Below, piece by piece: positions 46,158-57,592 of a DNA stretch of 64,000 bases. Each line of letters begins with the position of its first letter. The first letter of the stretch is position 1. The translations under genes were made by a program, and so were the position numbers. Below the pieces are notes generated by a model. The model was not told where the DNA came from. It did no database searches and saw nothing but the letters and a program-made list of their open reading frames with translations. The DNA is from Boswellia sacra (lineage: Eukaryota > Streptophyta > Magnoliopsida > Sapindales > Burseraceae), in assembly GCA_013180625.2 (NCBI GenBank), contig SNVD02009675.1, forward strand, positions 336,794-400,793, read 5' to 3'.

Positions 46158-46929
46158 ATGCAGCGTGCGTCAATCTACGAGTCAGCGGAGGCAAAAACGA
46201 TTATTGATGAGAGGCGGGAGGGGGAGGAGGACATGAAGTTTGGTAGTTCCTCATCGATTGGGAAGAACAGTGACTCATCACTGGACGCTAAGAAAGCGAA
46301 TGAAGTGCAGAGCTCGTTTGGAGGGAGCTGCGAGAGGTTGGATGTTTTGGAGGATGCACAGCCTGTCAGGTAAGTTTCTTTTGGAGGCGTTTTTTGATAC
46401 GTGTTGAATCTTAATTGTTCTTATTTTTGGTGTGGGTTTTTTTGTCATGTTGTTGAATTTTTGAGCTGAGTTTTTGTTTTTGTGTTTGATTTGTACCTCA
46501 AACTAAATTCTAAATCTCAGTTTAAATATGAAAGAAATCATTGTCAGTTTGAAATAGGTTAGTAACTTTAATTTCACACACAAATAGACAACTGGATGAT
46601 GGGATGGCGAGCTTGTTTTCCTAGATGAATTGAGGATGATGAGTTAGAAGAGTGAAGTAGGAAGTTCTTTGAGAATTTTATATGAAATGAAAGATGTAGC
46701 AGGTAATGTAATGGATTACTTTACACTTAGCATGATTGGAATGAGAGACCATGTTTTGTTTTCTGTCATATCTTCTTTGTTGTTGTTATCGCTGTCTAGG
46801 TTCTGAAATATCTTCCAATTTCTTGTTACATTTCAATCTAGGAGTGGCATATCCAAGTTTTATAGTGGCAAATCAAAGTCTTTCATCATCAAGTTCTCGT
46901 CATCTTCCCCCTTTGCACCCTCAAGTTAA
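46158..46929 (+). pseudogene. OXS3-like (OXIDATIVE STRESS 3 family) gene with a frameshift in exon 2
   Basis: Exon 1 is 46158-46369: it starts MQRASIYESAEA, contains SSSSIGKNSDSS and ends LDVLEDAQPVR at a GTAAGT donor. Exon 2 begins at 46842 after TTTCAATCTAG and, in the spliced frame, reads SGISKFYSGKSKSF. The pairing of a Ser-rich SSIG box with a G(I/L)S..Y.GKS(K/R)SF box is the signature of plant OXS3-family proteins, which are small nuclear proteins promoting heavy-metal and oxidative-stress tolerance. Directly after KSF the frame is wrong for the family: it ends at TAA 46929, giving 99 residues. The next frame continues with a Ser-rich stretch and NSPWRSFSMSDLQS to 47080. A small indel after KSF is the simplest explanation. 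It could also be an expressed short form or a sequencing error. Confidence 0.62.
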
Positions 46930-47080
46930 AAGATCAGCAGCCAATGTATCATCATCATCATCTCCTCAACTAAACTCTCCCTGGCGTTCTTTCTCTATGT
47001 CTGATCTACAAAGTATTACTACTACAGGTCCCAGTGTGACTGGTTTGGCAATTCATGGGGGAGATATGGACCATAAATAA
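46930..47080 (+). pseudogene. out-of-frame continuation of the OXS3-like exon 2
   Basis: Read one frame over from the upstream exon, this encodes a Ser-rich tail with RHLPPLHPQ (from just before 46930), KRSAANVSSSS and PWRSFSMSDLQS before a stop at about 47078. The Ser-rich composition and repeated WRSFS motif look like true protein rather than chance, supporting the frameshift reading. Confidence 0.5.
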
Positions 47081-47173
47081 TATTGACATCTAGGTTTAGT
47101 TTGTGTTCATGCTTTTGAGCCTTGTACTTGGAAGGATATTTGTTGCTTGTCTAATGTGTGTCTTCTTTTACAG

Positions 47174-47276
47174 GAAAAATTGAAAGAGAAAAAACCTACG
47201 ATGACTGAGGCGCCTACGCAAACTCTCCACGCAGTGCACAAGGCTGGGTGCTTAAATCTTGTTGATGTTGTTGAAG
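47174..47276 (+). other. possible third exon downstream of the OXS3-like gene
   Basis: 103 bases lie between TTTTACAG and GTAGGTTT splice signals. One frame is open (EKLKEKKPTMTEAPTQ and on to LVDVVEG). I do not recognise the peptide. It may be the end of the OXS3-like transcript or a remnant of another gene. Confidence 0.3.
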
Positions 47277-47782
47277 GTAGGTTTATTTTCTATTCTAATA
47301 GGATTTACAACTTCCTTATAAAGGTTAAGTGATTGCATTGTTGGTGATTTCAATGAATTGTTTCTAGGTATATTATCATTTTTTGTTGACTAAGTGATGT
47401 CCACCTTTTTTTAATCTCGGAGTTCTGGGTTGGATTGTTTAAAAGTGTTGCCCTTGTTGCTGGACAGATGGTTCTTGCTGTTTCGAATAATGACTGCTAT
47501 TTATTGCAGATGTTTAGACATCAGTGAAAAATAAAGTGCTGCTTATGTGTTCATTGACATTGGATTGGGTGACCTTTTGCATTGAAACGAGTAACAAAGT
47601 TGTTGTTCTAAAGGCACATAAGGACTATGTTCCTATCTATATGGAGGTCAATGCATCCATGCCTTAAGGTCTTATTTCCTTGTTCTTTACTGGCTTAGGT
47701 TTTCTGAGCTTTTTTTGGGTTATTTTAAATTCTTCATCTTTTTCTCTTAATTCATGAATAATCTGCTCTTTCAATTCTGGTC
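47277..47782. other. transcribed-looking tail or intergenic DNA
   Basis: T-rich, with several stops in all frames. It could be 3' untranslated or intron sequence of the OXS3-like gene, cut off from any further exons by the retrotransposon at 47788. No gene was recognised. Confidence 0.35.
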
Positions 47783-47787
47783 TATTG
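47783..47787. repeat. target-site duplication TATTG, left
   Basis: Identical to 57588-57592 and abuts TGTAATATCC. Confidence 0.9.
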
Positions 47788-50359
47788 TGTAATATCCTAA
47801 ATCTTGTAGTGTACATTATATCATGTGTTATGGTTACATATGTATTAATGTATATGTAATGTATTTGAATTGTAATGTAATAAATGAAAGAATGAGGGGC
47901 TTAATGAAAAGAGTATTGGATTTAATGGTTATAAAGGAGGAGAGATGGACTAAATGAAAATTTGGCATAATATTTGTCTATAAATGGGAAGACTTCTAGA
48001 ACTCTTTCATTTCTTTCCTTGCTTACACGTTCCCAGCCCTATACACTCTCAAAAAATTTTCACACAACTCATCAAGGAATCAAGGAAGAAAAAGGAGGGA
48101 GAAGGAAGAAAGAATTGCTAAGAACTCACCCTTTTTCCTTAAAATTCTTGTCTTAGTGTGTGTGTTTGCAAGAAAATTTTTGGGTTGTGATTTGAGTATG
48201 TGAATTGTTGTTTGTGCTGCTGGAAATTTGTGTGGAAACATGACTTTGAATGAGTTTTGAATGTATCTAAGCAAGAGGATGAAGATATAAGCTAGAATTG
48301 AGAGTTTAGTTTAAATCCTGGAAATTTTGTTACACTAAGCAGTGCATGTTCCGAAAATTACCAAAAATCAGTGGGACATTTTCTTGTTCTGAAATTTTTA
48401 TGGATGAAAATAGACATGTCTAGGAGTGTATAGCAATTGGATTCACTCAAAAATTCGAAGTAGGTGAATTGTAGTGAATTATTGAATTTCTAGTATGGTA
48501 TTGCACATTTCCCCTGTCTTAGAACAGATTAGGGGAAGATGATTTTAGTTGAAGGTCCAAATCGTCATAATATTACCTGATTTTTGGTATGCAAGTCCTT
48601 TTACGTGTCATATATGAGACTGTAAATTTTCACTGAGATTAATGCTATGTGTGAATTTTTATAGATTTCTAAAGTTCGCTTGCTAAAACTGGAATTTTTA
48701 GTTTCCAAAACAGGGCAGTTAGAAAGAAATGGATTTCAATGGGTTAAACACCTTGAAAAGCCCTGATTTTTGGTATGGACGTATATATATATGTTATATA
48801 CCAGCCTGTAAATTTTTGTAGCCATTTGAGTAGGATTGAAATTCCTACAAATTTTTAAGTTGATAGTGCTCAATAAAGTGAATGCAATGGCAGAATTGTT
48901 GAGGTAATGAATTTGATTATTTTGAGTGACCTAATGACCCCAATTCGCTCTAAAAATTTTAAGGAGATATGAGGTATGTGTGTAAAAGATGTCTACCCAA
49001 TTGTGTGAATTTAGTAGACAAGTGTTATTGTAAATTGTTTGTCAAAGAAAGTATAGAAATAGAGCCAAAAAGGGGAAATGTTTTACAAGTGTATGGTGAC
49101 CTAAAAAGAGATTTTTATTTTATTTTTAGGTCAATCACAAGCATTAAAAAGCAGCTATACGAGGTAAGTAAGCTAACTATTCTGAGGCCACAATAAATTG
49201 TGTACTATATGTATGTAATTTTGTCAATTGTAACATTGTTAATTGCTAGTACTTTGATGCTTGAATGTGAGATATTGTGACTGCTCTAGAAGGTTGATAT
49301 CAAACTTCTTTTATGTGTGACTGATTGTGAATGGTGAAACATGATTGGCATGCCAAGACCTAGGAAGTTTAGCTCTCATAGCTTGAGGGGAGGTCTGGAC
49401 CATGTATTTCTAAACGAGATTCGGTAGCATGGGTCCGGTATCACCCGGATTGTCAGACTAGCCTCAAGCTATTTCAATTGTAGGCATCTAAATGTATGTG
49501 TACTGTTCTGTACTCTTCCATGGCTTGAGGGGAGGTTTGAAGACGAGATTTAGTAGCATGGGCCCGGTATCACCCGGATTGTCAGACTAGCCTTGAGCAT
49601 TCCGTACTCCCATGGCTTGAGGGGAGGTCTGGACCATTTGTTTCTCTAGACGGGATTTGGTAGCATGGGCCCGGTATCACCCAGATTGTCAGACTAGCCT
49701 TGAGCTATTATATGAGAACTGACTGTGAAATGAAAAGTCCTACCTTGATAAGAGAGTCTTTTCCCCTAGGTGACTGTAACTGATACTGTGGAAGCTTCCT
49801 CATTATGTGATTGTGATTGTGCACGAAAAAGCAATGAGTAGAGAAATGTGAACTCACTTATGTGAGGTTGAATCGACCTACAGAGGTCTAGAAAGAAAAT
49901 TGGCGCGGGAGCGCAAATGTAATCGAAGTGAACTCTGGGGCATTCTTTCTTTAACGAGTTATCTAATGCTTGTGTAGTTAGAAATGAATAATTTCATACT
50001 GTGGACTGAATTCTATTGTTATTGTTTATTACTGTATATTCACCTAGCTTACTTACTGAGTTTTACTCATTAAAGTTGTTGGTGCCTCAGGTGATCAGTA
50101 GATTGAGCTATGGATGGAGGACTTTTGGCATTGCTGACAGAGTTCCATTGACAACCATTGACCGCTACCTAGATTATCATAGCCATACTATAGGAATCCT
50201 TTTGATTTTGAATGTATCTATATAAAGTGAAATGGTATGGTTGTGATTAGGAACTCTGTTTTGTGTGATACTAATATTAATTTTGAAAGAAATAATAGAG
50301 TTCATATTTAAATGACTGTATAAATGCTATATTTTGTATGTCTAGTATAGGTTGTGACA
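47788..50359 (+). repeat. 5' LTR of the Tekay-type element
   Basis: 2572 bp. It has a TATA box at 47979 (TATAAAT) and three GGTATCACCCGG units, with cores at 49437, 49566 and 49673. Its leader, spacer blocks and end are distantly alike to the 3.9-kb LTR family. Confidence 0.93.
47979..47985 (+). promoter_or_regulatory. LTR TATA box
   Basis: TATAAAT lies 191 bases into the LTR, repeated at 55332 in the 3' LTR. It has the same relative position as in the 3.9-kb family. Confidence 0.6.
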
Positions 50360-50363
50360 GTAT

Positions 50364-50375
50364 TGGTATCAGAGC
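50364..50375 (+). other. primer-binding site, initiator Met-tRNA
   Basis: TGGTATCAGAGC lies four bases after the 5' LTR. Confidence 0.9.
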
Positions 50376-50590
50376 ATAGGTTTAAGATTCTGTAGACACT
50401 TTTGTTGCAAGCGGTCAAGGGAACCAAGTCCATGCCAAATCCTCCATAGTAAGTAAGATTGATATTTGTTTGATTTCCATATTGAAATCTCTGAAATGGT
50501 TGTATATGATGAGGAGTGCTAATTATTATTATTAGCATTATTGTTATTATATGGTGCCTTATTCTATTTTGATGATCAGAAATTATAGTC

Positions 50591-51610
50591 ATGTCTCGAC
50601 CGGGACGACCCAGGAGAGCCGATAACCCCACCGTAGAGGAAATGAGAAGAGGTAGCTCTATATCTAGAGTGAGACGAACCTCGGAGCTGGATGAACCTGC
50701 TTTGGTCAGAAATAGAAGACCGAAAAGGCAGGCTGGGACTAGTAGCAGCTCACGGGCTTAGGACACTACAGTCCAGGAGTTAGTATAGATTTTGACTGAT
50801 GTGAGACGGGAGGCTGCACAACCTAGTTCCATCACCTCTGAAAATATACAAGTTTTGGAGCAGTTTAGAAGACTCAACCCTCCATCCTTTACAGGCTCAA
50901 CAGACCTATTAGCTGCAGAAGAATGGGTTCGGGAAATGGAGAAAATATTCGAGCTTATGGGGTGTACTGACACACAACGGCTCACATGCGCTACTTTTAT
51001 GCTAAAGGGTAGTGCAAGTTATTGGTGGGAAATGACCAAGAGAGCTCACACTGGGGATGATGGAGTTCTTACTTGGGCTCAATTTAAAGAGTTGTTTTAC
51101 GACAAGTACTTCCCTCAATCATTGAAGAATGAGAAGATTGTTGAATTTGTACAGTTAACTCAGGGGTCCATGTCCCTCACAGAATATGAAAGGAAGTTCG
51201 AGGCTCTCTCTAGATTTGCTCACCTCATCAGTACAGAAGAGGAGAAAGCCAAGTTCTTTAAGAGAGGCCTAAAACTAGAAATCCGAAGGCACGTGGCAGT
51301 TTTAGAATTGAAAAGCTACAGTGCAGTGCTGGGGAAGGCTCAGATATTGGCCAGAGATGAAGAAATGACTGAAGCTGGCAAGGTTAAAGAAGAGGGTTCT
51401 AGTTCTCAATCAAGGAAGCCATGGAGGAACAATAGCAAACGGTTCGAGAGAGGCAAGGGAAAGAAGAAGCAAAATACGAGTAAGAAAGAATTTCCTGTAT
51501 GTGACACATGCCACAAACCACATAAAGGAATGTGTCATTTCAAGACTGGAGCGTGCTTCCGATGTGGCAAAACTGGACACTTTGTTGCTTCATCTCCTGA
51601 AGCCAGTTAA
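50591..51610 (+). pseudogene. Tekay gag (capsid/nucleocapsid), with stops
   Basis: It starts at ATG 50591 (MSRPGRPRRADN), a basic N-terminus usual for this lineage. Two TAG stops near 50759 and 50786 lie at positions where relatives have Gln. From 50792 the frame is open for 272 codons and includes the retrotransposon capsid domain (PPSFTGSTDLLAAEEWVREM, then SYWWEMTKR and FKELFYDKYFP). The C-terminal zinc knuckle reads CFRCGKTGHF, but the fourth ligand, normally Cys, is Ser. Gag forms the particle that packages element RNA. The frame is the same as that of the downstream pol. Confidence 0.9.
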
Positions 51611-51952
51611 GCTTCAATTACTCCTGGTAGAGTTCAAAATACACCGGGTAGAGAACTACGAGCTCAAGGAAGAGTCTATGCCATCACCACCACCGAAGCA
51701 CGGGAGGCTCTATCGGTTGTTTCTGGTATTATCTCTGTTCTTGGTCATAATACTCATGTATTGTTTGATTCGGGTGCCACTCATTCTTTTATGTCTTGTA
51801 CTTTTGCTCATAAAATGGATGTAAAGCCTTCAATTATGGAGGTTGAGATGTGTGTCTCTACTCCTTCGAGTATGGCATTGTGTGCTAGAGAAGAGTTGAA
51901 ATCCTGTCTGATCAAAATAGACAGCTAAGAGTTAGAGGCTAATCTAATCATA
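51611..51952 (+). pseudogene. Tekay aspartic protease region
   Basis: It continues the gag frame after a TAA (near 51608) that falls where relatives have Gln. The active-site segment LFDSGATHSF is visible near 51766-51795 with its catalytic Asp intact. Another TAA near 51927 again replaces a Gln codon. The protease would cut the polyprotein into its working parts. Confidence 0.85.
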
Positions 51953-53560
51953 TTGGAAATGCGTGATTTTGATGTGATTCTGGATATAGATTGGCTGTCT
52001 AAATATCATGCAGATGTCAAGTGTTTTGAGAAGAAAGTGGTATTCCATACTCCACTCGGATTGGAGTGCAGCTTTGTTGGGGCGGATATAGTCTCATTGC
52101 CACGGATTGTTTCAGCTTTGAAAGCCCAAAAGTTCCTTTGGAAGGGATGTATGGGTTTCTTAGCTTGCGTTATGGAAACACCAGAGGAAGGAAAGAGTAT
52201 TCAGAACATTCAAGTGGTAAATGAATTTATAGATGTATTTCCAGAAGACTTACCCGGACTCCTTCCCGATCGAGAGATTGAATTCACTATCGATCTTTTA
52301 CCGGGAACCACTCTTATATCCAAAGTTCCATATCGGATGTCACCAATCGAACTTAAAGAACTGAAGGAGCAGTTACAAGAGTTACTGGATAAGGGTTTAA
52401 TTCAGCCCAGTGTCTCTCCTTGGGGAGCACCAGTTCTGTTTGTGAAGAAAAAGGATGGGACAATGAGATTGTGCATTGATTATCGTGAGTTGAATCGGGT
52501 AACTATAAAGAACAAGTATCCACTTCCAAGGATTGATGATCTACTTGATCAGTTGCATGGGGCAAGTGTGTTTTCTAAGATCGATCTTCGATCCAGATAC
52601 CATCAGTTCAAGATTAGAAAGGAAGACATCTCCAAGACTGCCTTTCGAATGAGGTATGGGCGCTATGAATTCTTGGTGATGCCCTTCGGACTCACGAATG
52701 CTCCAGCTGCTTTTATGGATCTTATGAACCGTGTTTTTAAGGAATTCTTGGATAAATTCGTCATTGTGTTCATTGATGATATCTTGGTGTATTCTAAGAA
52801 TTCTGAAGAACACGAAGAGCATTTGAGAAGGGTATTGCAGTTATTGAGAGAGAAGAAATTGTATGCCAAGTTCAAGAAATGTGAGTTTTGGCTCAATCAG
52901 ATTTCCTTCTTGGGTCATATTGTTTCAGGTGATGGGATCTCAGTAGACCCAAACAAAGTGGAAGCTATTGTGAAGTGGCCGAGACCAACTAATGTAACTG
53001 AAGTGCGTAGCTTTCTGGGATTGGCTGAATACTATAGAAGATTTGTTGAAGGCTTTTCTAAGATAGCCTCGCCCTTAACACAATTGACCAGGAACAATAT
53101 AGCTTTTGTATGGTCGGAGGACTGTGAGAAAAGTTTCCAGGAACTCAAGAATCGATTAGTGATAGCTCCAGTACTGACCATTCCTTCTGGTTCAAAGGGA
53201 TTTGTGATATACAGTGATGCTTCTAAGAACAGGTTGAGGTGTGTTTTGATGCAAAATGGCAAGGTTATGCATCTCAACAATTGAAGGACTATGAGAAGAA
53301 TTACCCTACCCATGATCTAGAACGGGCAGCAGTGGTGTTTGCATTGAAGATTTGGAGGCATTACTTATACGGAGCAAGATGTGAGATCTATACTGACCAC
53401 AAGAGCCTTAAATATCTCTTCACTCAGAAGGAATTAAATATAAGGCAAAGGCGATGGCTCGAGTTGGTCAAGGATTATGATTGTGTCATTAATTATCATC
53501 CTGGAAAAGCGAATGTGGTGGCGGATGCCTTGAGTAGAAAGTCTTCTGGACATATGGCTA
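51953..53560 (+). pseudogene. Tekay reverse transcriptase and RNase H
   Basis: It is open from 51953 to 53284. RT landmarks run in order: [60 protein letters not shown] and the polymerase box FIDDILVY near 52770, with both Asp residues present. RNase H begins at VIYSDAS near 53208. A frameshift near 53262 interrupts it. The rest ([31 protein letters not shown], then ADALSRK) is in the next frame from 53239. It copies RNA into DNA and removes the RNA strand in the family; here it is disabled. Confidence 0.92.
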
Positions 53561-55096
53561 CTTTAATTATCACACAACAGTCAATAATGCAAGATCTAGA
53601 GAAACTTGCTATTGAGATTGTTCAGCCGAATAAATGCTTACACTTTGCTTCATTGATAGTGCAACCCACCATTATTGAGAAGATCAAGGAGAGTCAATGT
53701 GAAGATGCCTTTTTTAAGAAGGTGAGGGAAGAAGTTCCATTGGGGAAGAGGCCAGGTTTTGTTATCTCCTCTAACGGGGTATTATACTTTGAAGGAAGAT
53801 TGTGTGCCAAATGTGATAGAGTTGAAACGAGAAATATTGAATGAAGCACATAGTTCTCCTTATTCGGTACATCCTGGCTGTACAAAGATGTATAGGGATC
53901 TCCGAAATAACTACTGGTGGGTTGGTATGAAGAAGGAAATAGCTCAATTTGTTGAACAATGCTTAGTTTGTCAACAAATTAAAGCTGAACATCGAAGGCC
54001 ATCGAGATTACTTAATCCACTATCAATACCGGAATGGAAATGGGAACACATCACTATGGATTTTGTTATAGGTCTACCGAGGACTAGGAATGGATGCGAT
54101 GCAATTTGGGTGATTGTGGACCGGTTGACGAAATCAGCACATTTTCTTCCTATGCGCACTACGTTCACTATGAACAGATATGTCCACCTCTACGTAGATG
54201 AGATTGTGAGACTACATGGAGTATCAGTATCTATTGTTTCAGATCGGGACCCAAGATTTACCTCCAAATTCTGGAAAAGTTTACAAAAGGCTTTGGGCAC
54301 TAAACTAAAGTTTAGCACAGCTTTCCATCCTCAGACAGATGGTCAATCAGAAAGGACCATCCAGATTCTGGAAGATATGTTTAGAGCCTGTGTGTTACAC
54401 TTCAAGGATAGCTGGGACAAGCACTTGACTTTGGTTGAATTCGCATACAACAACAGCTATCAATCCACAATTGGAATGGCCCCTTATGAAGCCTTGTATG
54501 GGAGGAAGTGTAGATCACCCATCCATTAGGACGAGATTGGTGAAAGAAAGATACTTGGGCTCGAAATTGTACAACAAATATGTGATATCATCCGAAAAGT
54601 GAAGGACAGAATGAATACAGCACGGAGCAGACAGAAGAGTTATGCTGATTAGCGACAGAAGAAGTTAGAATTTGCAGCAGGAGATAAAGTGTTCCTTAAA
54701 GTTGCCCCTATGAAGTGGGTGATGCGATTTGGAAGGAAAGGTAAATTGAGTCCAAGATATATTGGCCCTTATGAGATTCTGGAAAGGATTGGAGAGGCAG
54801 CATATAAACTTGCCTTGCCACCTTCATTGTCTGGAGTGCATGATGTCTTTCATGTCTCCATGTTAAGGAAGTATGTTTCTGATCCATCCTATGTGCTGAG
54901 TTCTGAACCTCCAGAGTTGAGAGCTGATCTTACATATGAGGAGAGACTGATCCGAATCATAGATCGCAAAGAACACAGACTTCGGAAGAGGAGTATACCC
55001 TTGATGAAAGTACTTTGGGAAAATCACTCTATAGGAGAAGCAACTTGAGAATTAGAGGAAGAAATGCGTACCAAATACCCCTCTCTATTCGAATGA
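53561..55096 (+). pseudogene. Tekay integrase with C-terminal chromodomain-like region
   Basis: A second frameshift near 53800 returns to the original frame. The zinc-binding N-domain (HPGCTKMYRDL, then CLVCQQIKAEH) is followed by the catalytic core with its acidic triad: TMDFVIGLPR, SDRDPRF, and the Glu after HPQTDGQSERTIQ. TAG stops at about 54527 and 54650 replace Trp and Gln positions. The GKLSPRYIGPYEILERIGEA module, then the terminal region with LRKRSIPLMKVLWENH, is the chromodomain-like tail of chromoviruses thought to steer integration to heterochromatin. TGA near 55046 sits at the conserved Trp. The final stop is 55094-55096. Confidence 0.92.
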
Positions 55097-55127
55097 TTGT
55101 ATTGAATTTCGGGGACAAAATTCTTTT

Positions 55128-55139
55128 AAGGGGGGAGAG
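55128..55139 (+). other. polypurine tract
   Basis: AAGGGGGGAGAG just before the 3' LTR, identical to 8584-8595 in the other element. Confidence 0.88.
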
Positions 55140-55140
55140 T

Positions 55141-57587
55141 TGTAATATCCTAAATCTTGTAGTGTACATTATATCATGTGTTATGGTTACATATGTATTA
55201 ATGTATATGTAATGTATTTGAATTGTAATGTAATAAATGAAAGAATGAGGGGCTTAATGAAAAGAGTATTGGATTTAATGGTTATAAAGGAGGAGAGATG
55301 GACTAAATGAAAATTTCGCATAATATTTGTCTATAAATGGGAAGACTTCTAGAACTCTTTCATTTATTTCCTTGCTTACACGTTCCCAGCCCTATACACT
55401 CTCAAAAAATTTTCACACAACTCATCAAGGAATCAAGGAATTAAAATGAGGGAGAAGGAAGAAAGAAGTGGTAAGAACTCACCATTTTTCCTTAAAATTC
55501 TTGTCTTAGTGTGTGTGTTTGCAAGAAAATTTTTGGGTTGTGATTTGAGTATGTGAATTGTTGTTTGTGCTGCTGGAAATTTGTGTGGAAACATGACTTT
55601 GAATGAGTTTTGAATGTATCTAAGCAAGAGGATGAAGATATAAGCTAGAATTGAGAGTTTAGTTTAAATCCTGGAAATTTTGTTATATTGAGCAGTGCAT
55701 GTTCCGAAAATTACCAAAAATCAGTGAGACATTTTCATGTTCTGAAATTTTTATGGATAAAAATAGACATGTCCAGGAGTGTATAGCAATTGGATTCACT
55801 CAAAAATTCGAAGTAGGTGAATTGTAGTGAATTTTTGAATTTCTGGTATGGTATTGCACATTTCCCCTTTCTTAGAACAGAGTAGGGGAAGACGATTTTC
55901 GTTTAAGGTCTAAATCTTCGTATAATTACCTGATTTTTAGTATGCAAGTCCTTCTACGTGTCATATATGAGACTGTAAATTTTTACTGAGATTAAAGCTA
56001 TGTATGAATTGTTATAGATTTTTAAAGTTGGCTTGCTAAAACAGGAATTTTTAGTTTCCAAAACAGGGCAGTTAGAAATAAATGGATTTGAATGGGTTAA
56101 ACACCTTGAAAAGCCCTGATTTTCGGTATGGAGGTATATGTATATGTTATATACCAGAATGTAAATTTTTGTAGCCATTTGAGTAGGATTGAAATTCCTA
56201 CAAATTTTTAAGTTGATAGTGCTCAGTGAAGTGAATGCAGTGGCAGAATTGTTGAGGTAATGAATTTGATTATTTTGAGTGACCTAATGACCCCAATTCA
56301 CTCTAAAAATTTTAAGGATACATGAGGTATGTGTGTAAAAGATGTCTACCAATTGTGTGAATTTTGAAAGTAGACAAGTGTTATTGTAAATTGTTTGTCA
56401 AAGTAAGTATAGAAATAGAGCCAAAAAGGGAAAATGTTTTACAAGTGTATGGTGACCTAAAAAGAGATTTTTATTTTATTTTTAGGTCAATCACAAGCAT
56501 CAAAAAGCAGCTATACGAGGTAAGTAAGCTAACTATTCTGAGGCCACAATAAATTGTGTACTGTATGTATGTAATTTTGTGGATTGTGACATTGTTAATT
56601 GCTAGTACTTTGATGCTTGAATGTGAGATATTGTGACTGCTCTAGAAGGTTGATATCAAACTTCTTTTATGTGTGACTGATTGTGAATGGTGAAACATGA
56701 TTGGCATGCCAAGACCTAGGAAGTTTAGCTCTCATAGCTTGAGGGGAGGTCTGGACCATGTGTTTCTAAACGAGATTCGGTAGCATGGGTCCGGTATCAC
56801 CCGGATTGTCAGACTAGCCTTGAGCATTCCGTACTCCTATGGCTTGAGGGGAGGTCTGGACCATGTGTTTCTCTAGACGAGAATCTGTAGCATGGGCCCG
56901 GTATCACCCGGATTGTCAAACTAGCGTTGAGCTATTATATAGGAACTGACTGTGAAATGAAAAGTCCTACCTTGATTAGAGAGTCTTTTCCCCTAGGTGA
57001 CTGTAACTGATACTGTGGAAGCTTCCTCATTATGTGATTGTGATTGTGCACGAAAAAGCAATGAGTAGAGAAATGTGAACTCACTTATGTGAGGTTGAAT
57101 CGACCTACAGAGGTCTAGAATGAAAATTGGCGCGGGAGCGCAAATGTAACCGAAGTGAACTCTGGGGCATTCTTTCTTTAACGAGTTAGCTAATGCTTCT
57201 GTAGTTAGAAATGAATAGTTTCATACTGTGGACTGAATTCTATTGTTATTGTTTATTACTGTATATTCACCTAGCTTACTTACTGAGTTTTACTCATTAA
57301 AATTGTTGTGTGCCTCAGGTGATCAGTAGATTGAGCTATGGATGGATGACTTTTGGCATTGCTGACAGAGTTCCCTTGGCAACCATTGACCGATGCCTAG
57401 ATTATCATAGCCATACTATAGGAATCCTTTTGATTTTGAATGTATCTATATAAAGTGAAATGGTGTGGTTGTGATTAGGAACTCTGTTTTGTGTGATACT
57501 AATATTAATTTTGAAAGAAATAACAGAGTTCATATTTAAATGACTGTATAAATGTTATATTTTGTATATCTAGTATGGGTTGTGACA
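55141..57587 (+). repeat. 3' LTR of the Tekay-type element
   Basis: 2447 bp, 125 bp shorter than the 5' LTR. It holds only two GGTATCACCCGG units (cores 56792 and 56900), and loss of one unit accounts for the length difference. Confidence 0.93.
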
Positions 57588-57592
57588 TATTG
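57588..57592. repeat. target-site duplication TATTG, right
   Basis: The partner of 47783-47787. Confidence 0.9.

Larger units (their letters stand above)
47788..57587 (+). mobile_element. full-length Tekay-type Ty3/gypsy chromovirus (degenerate)
   Basis: LTRs at 47788-50359 (2572 bp) and 55141-57587 (2447 bp) start TGTAATATCC and end GGTTGTGACA. The duplication TATTG flanks the element (47783-47787 and 57588-57592). A Met-tRNA primer site and a purine tract are in place. Gag, protease, RT, RNase H, integrase and a C-terminal chromodomain-like region follow in the Ty3/gypsy order, once as a single frame. The frame now has seven in-frame stops and two frameshifts. The LTRs differ by a few percent plus one lost tandem unit, so the element is older than the one at 3416-12473. 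Confidence 0.95.
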
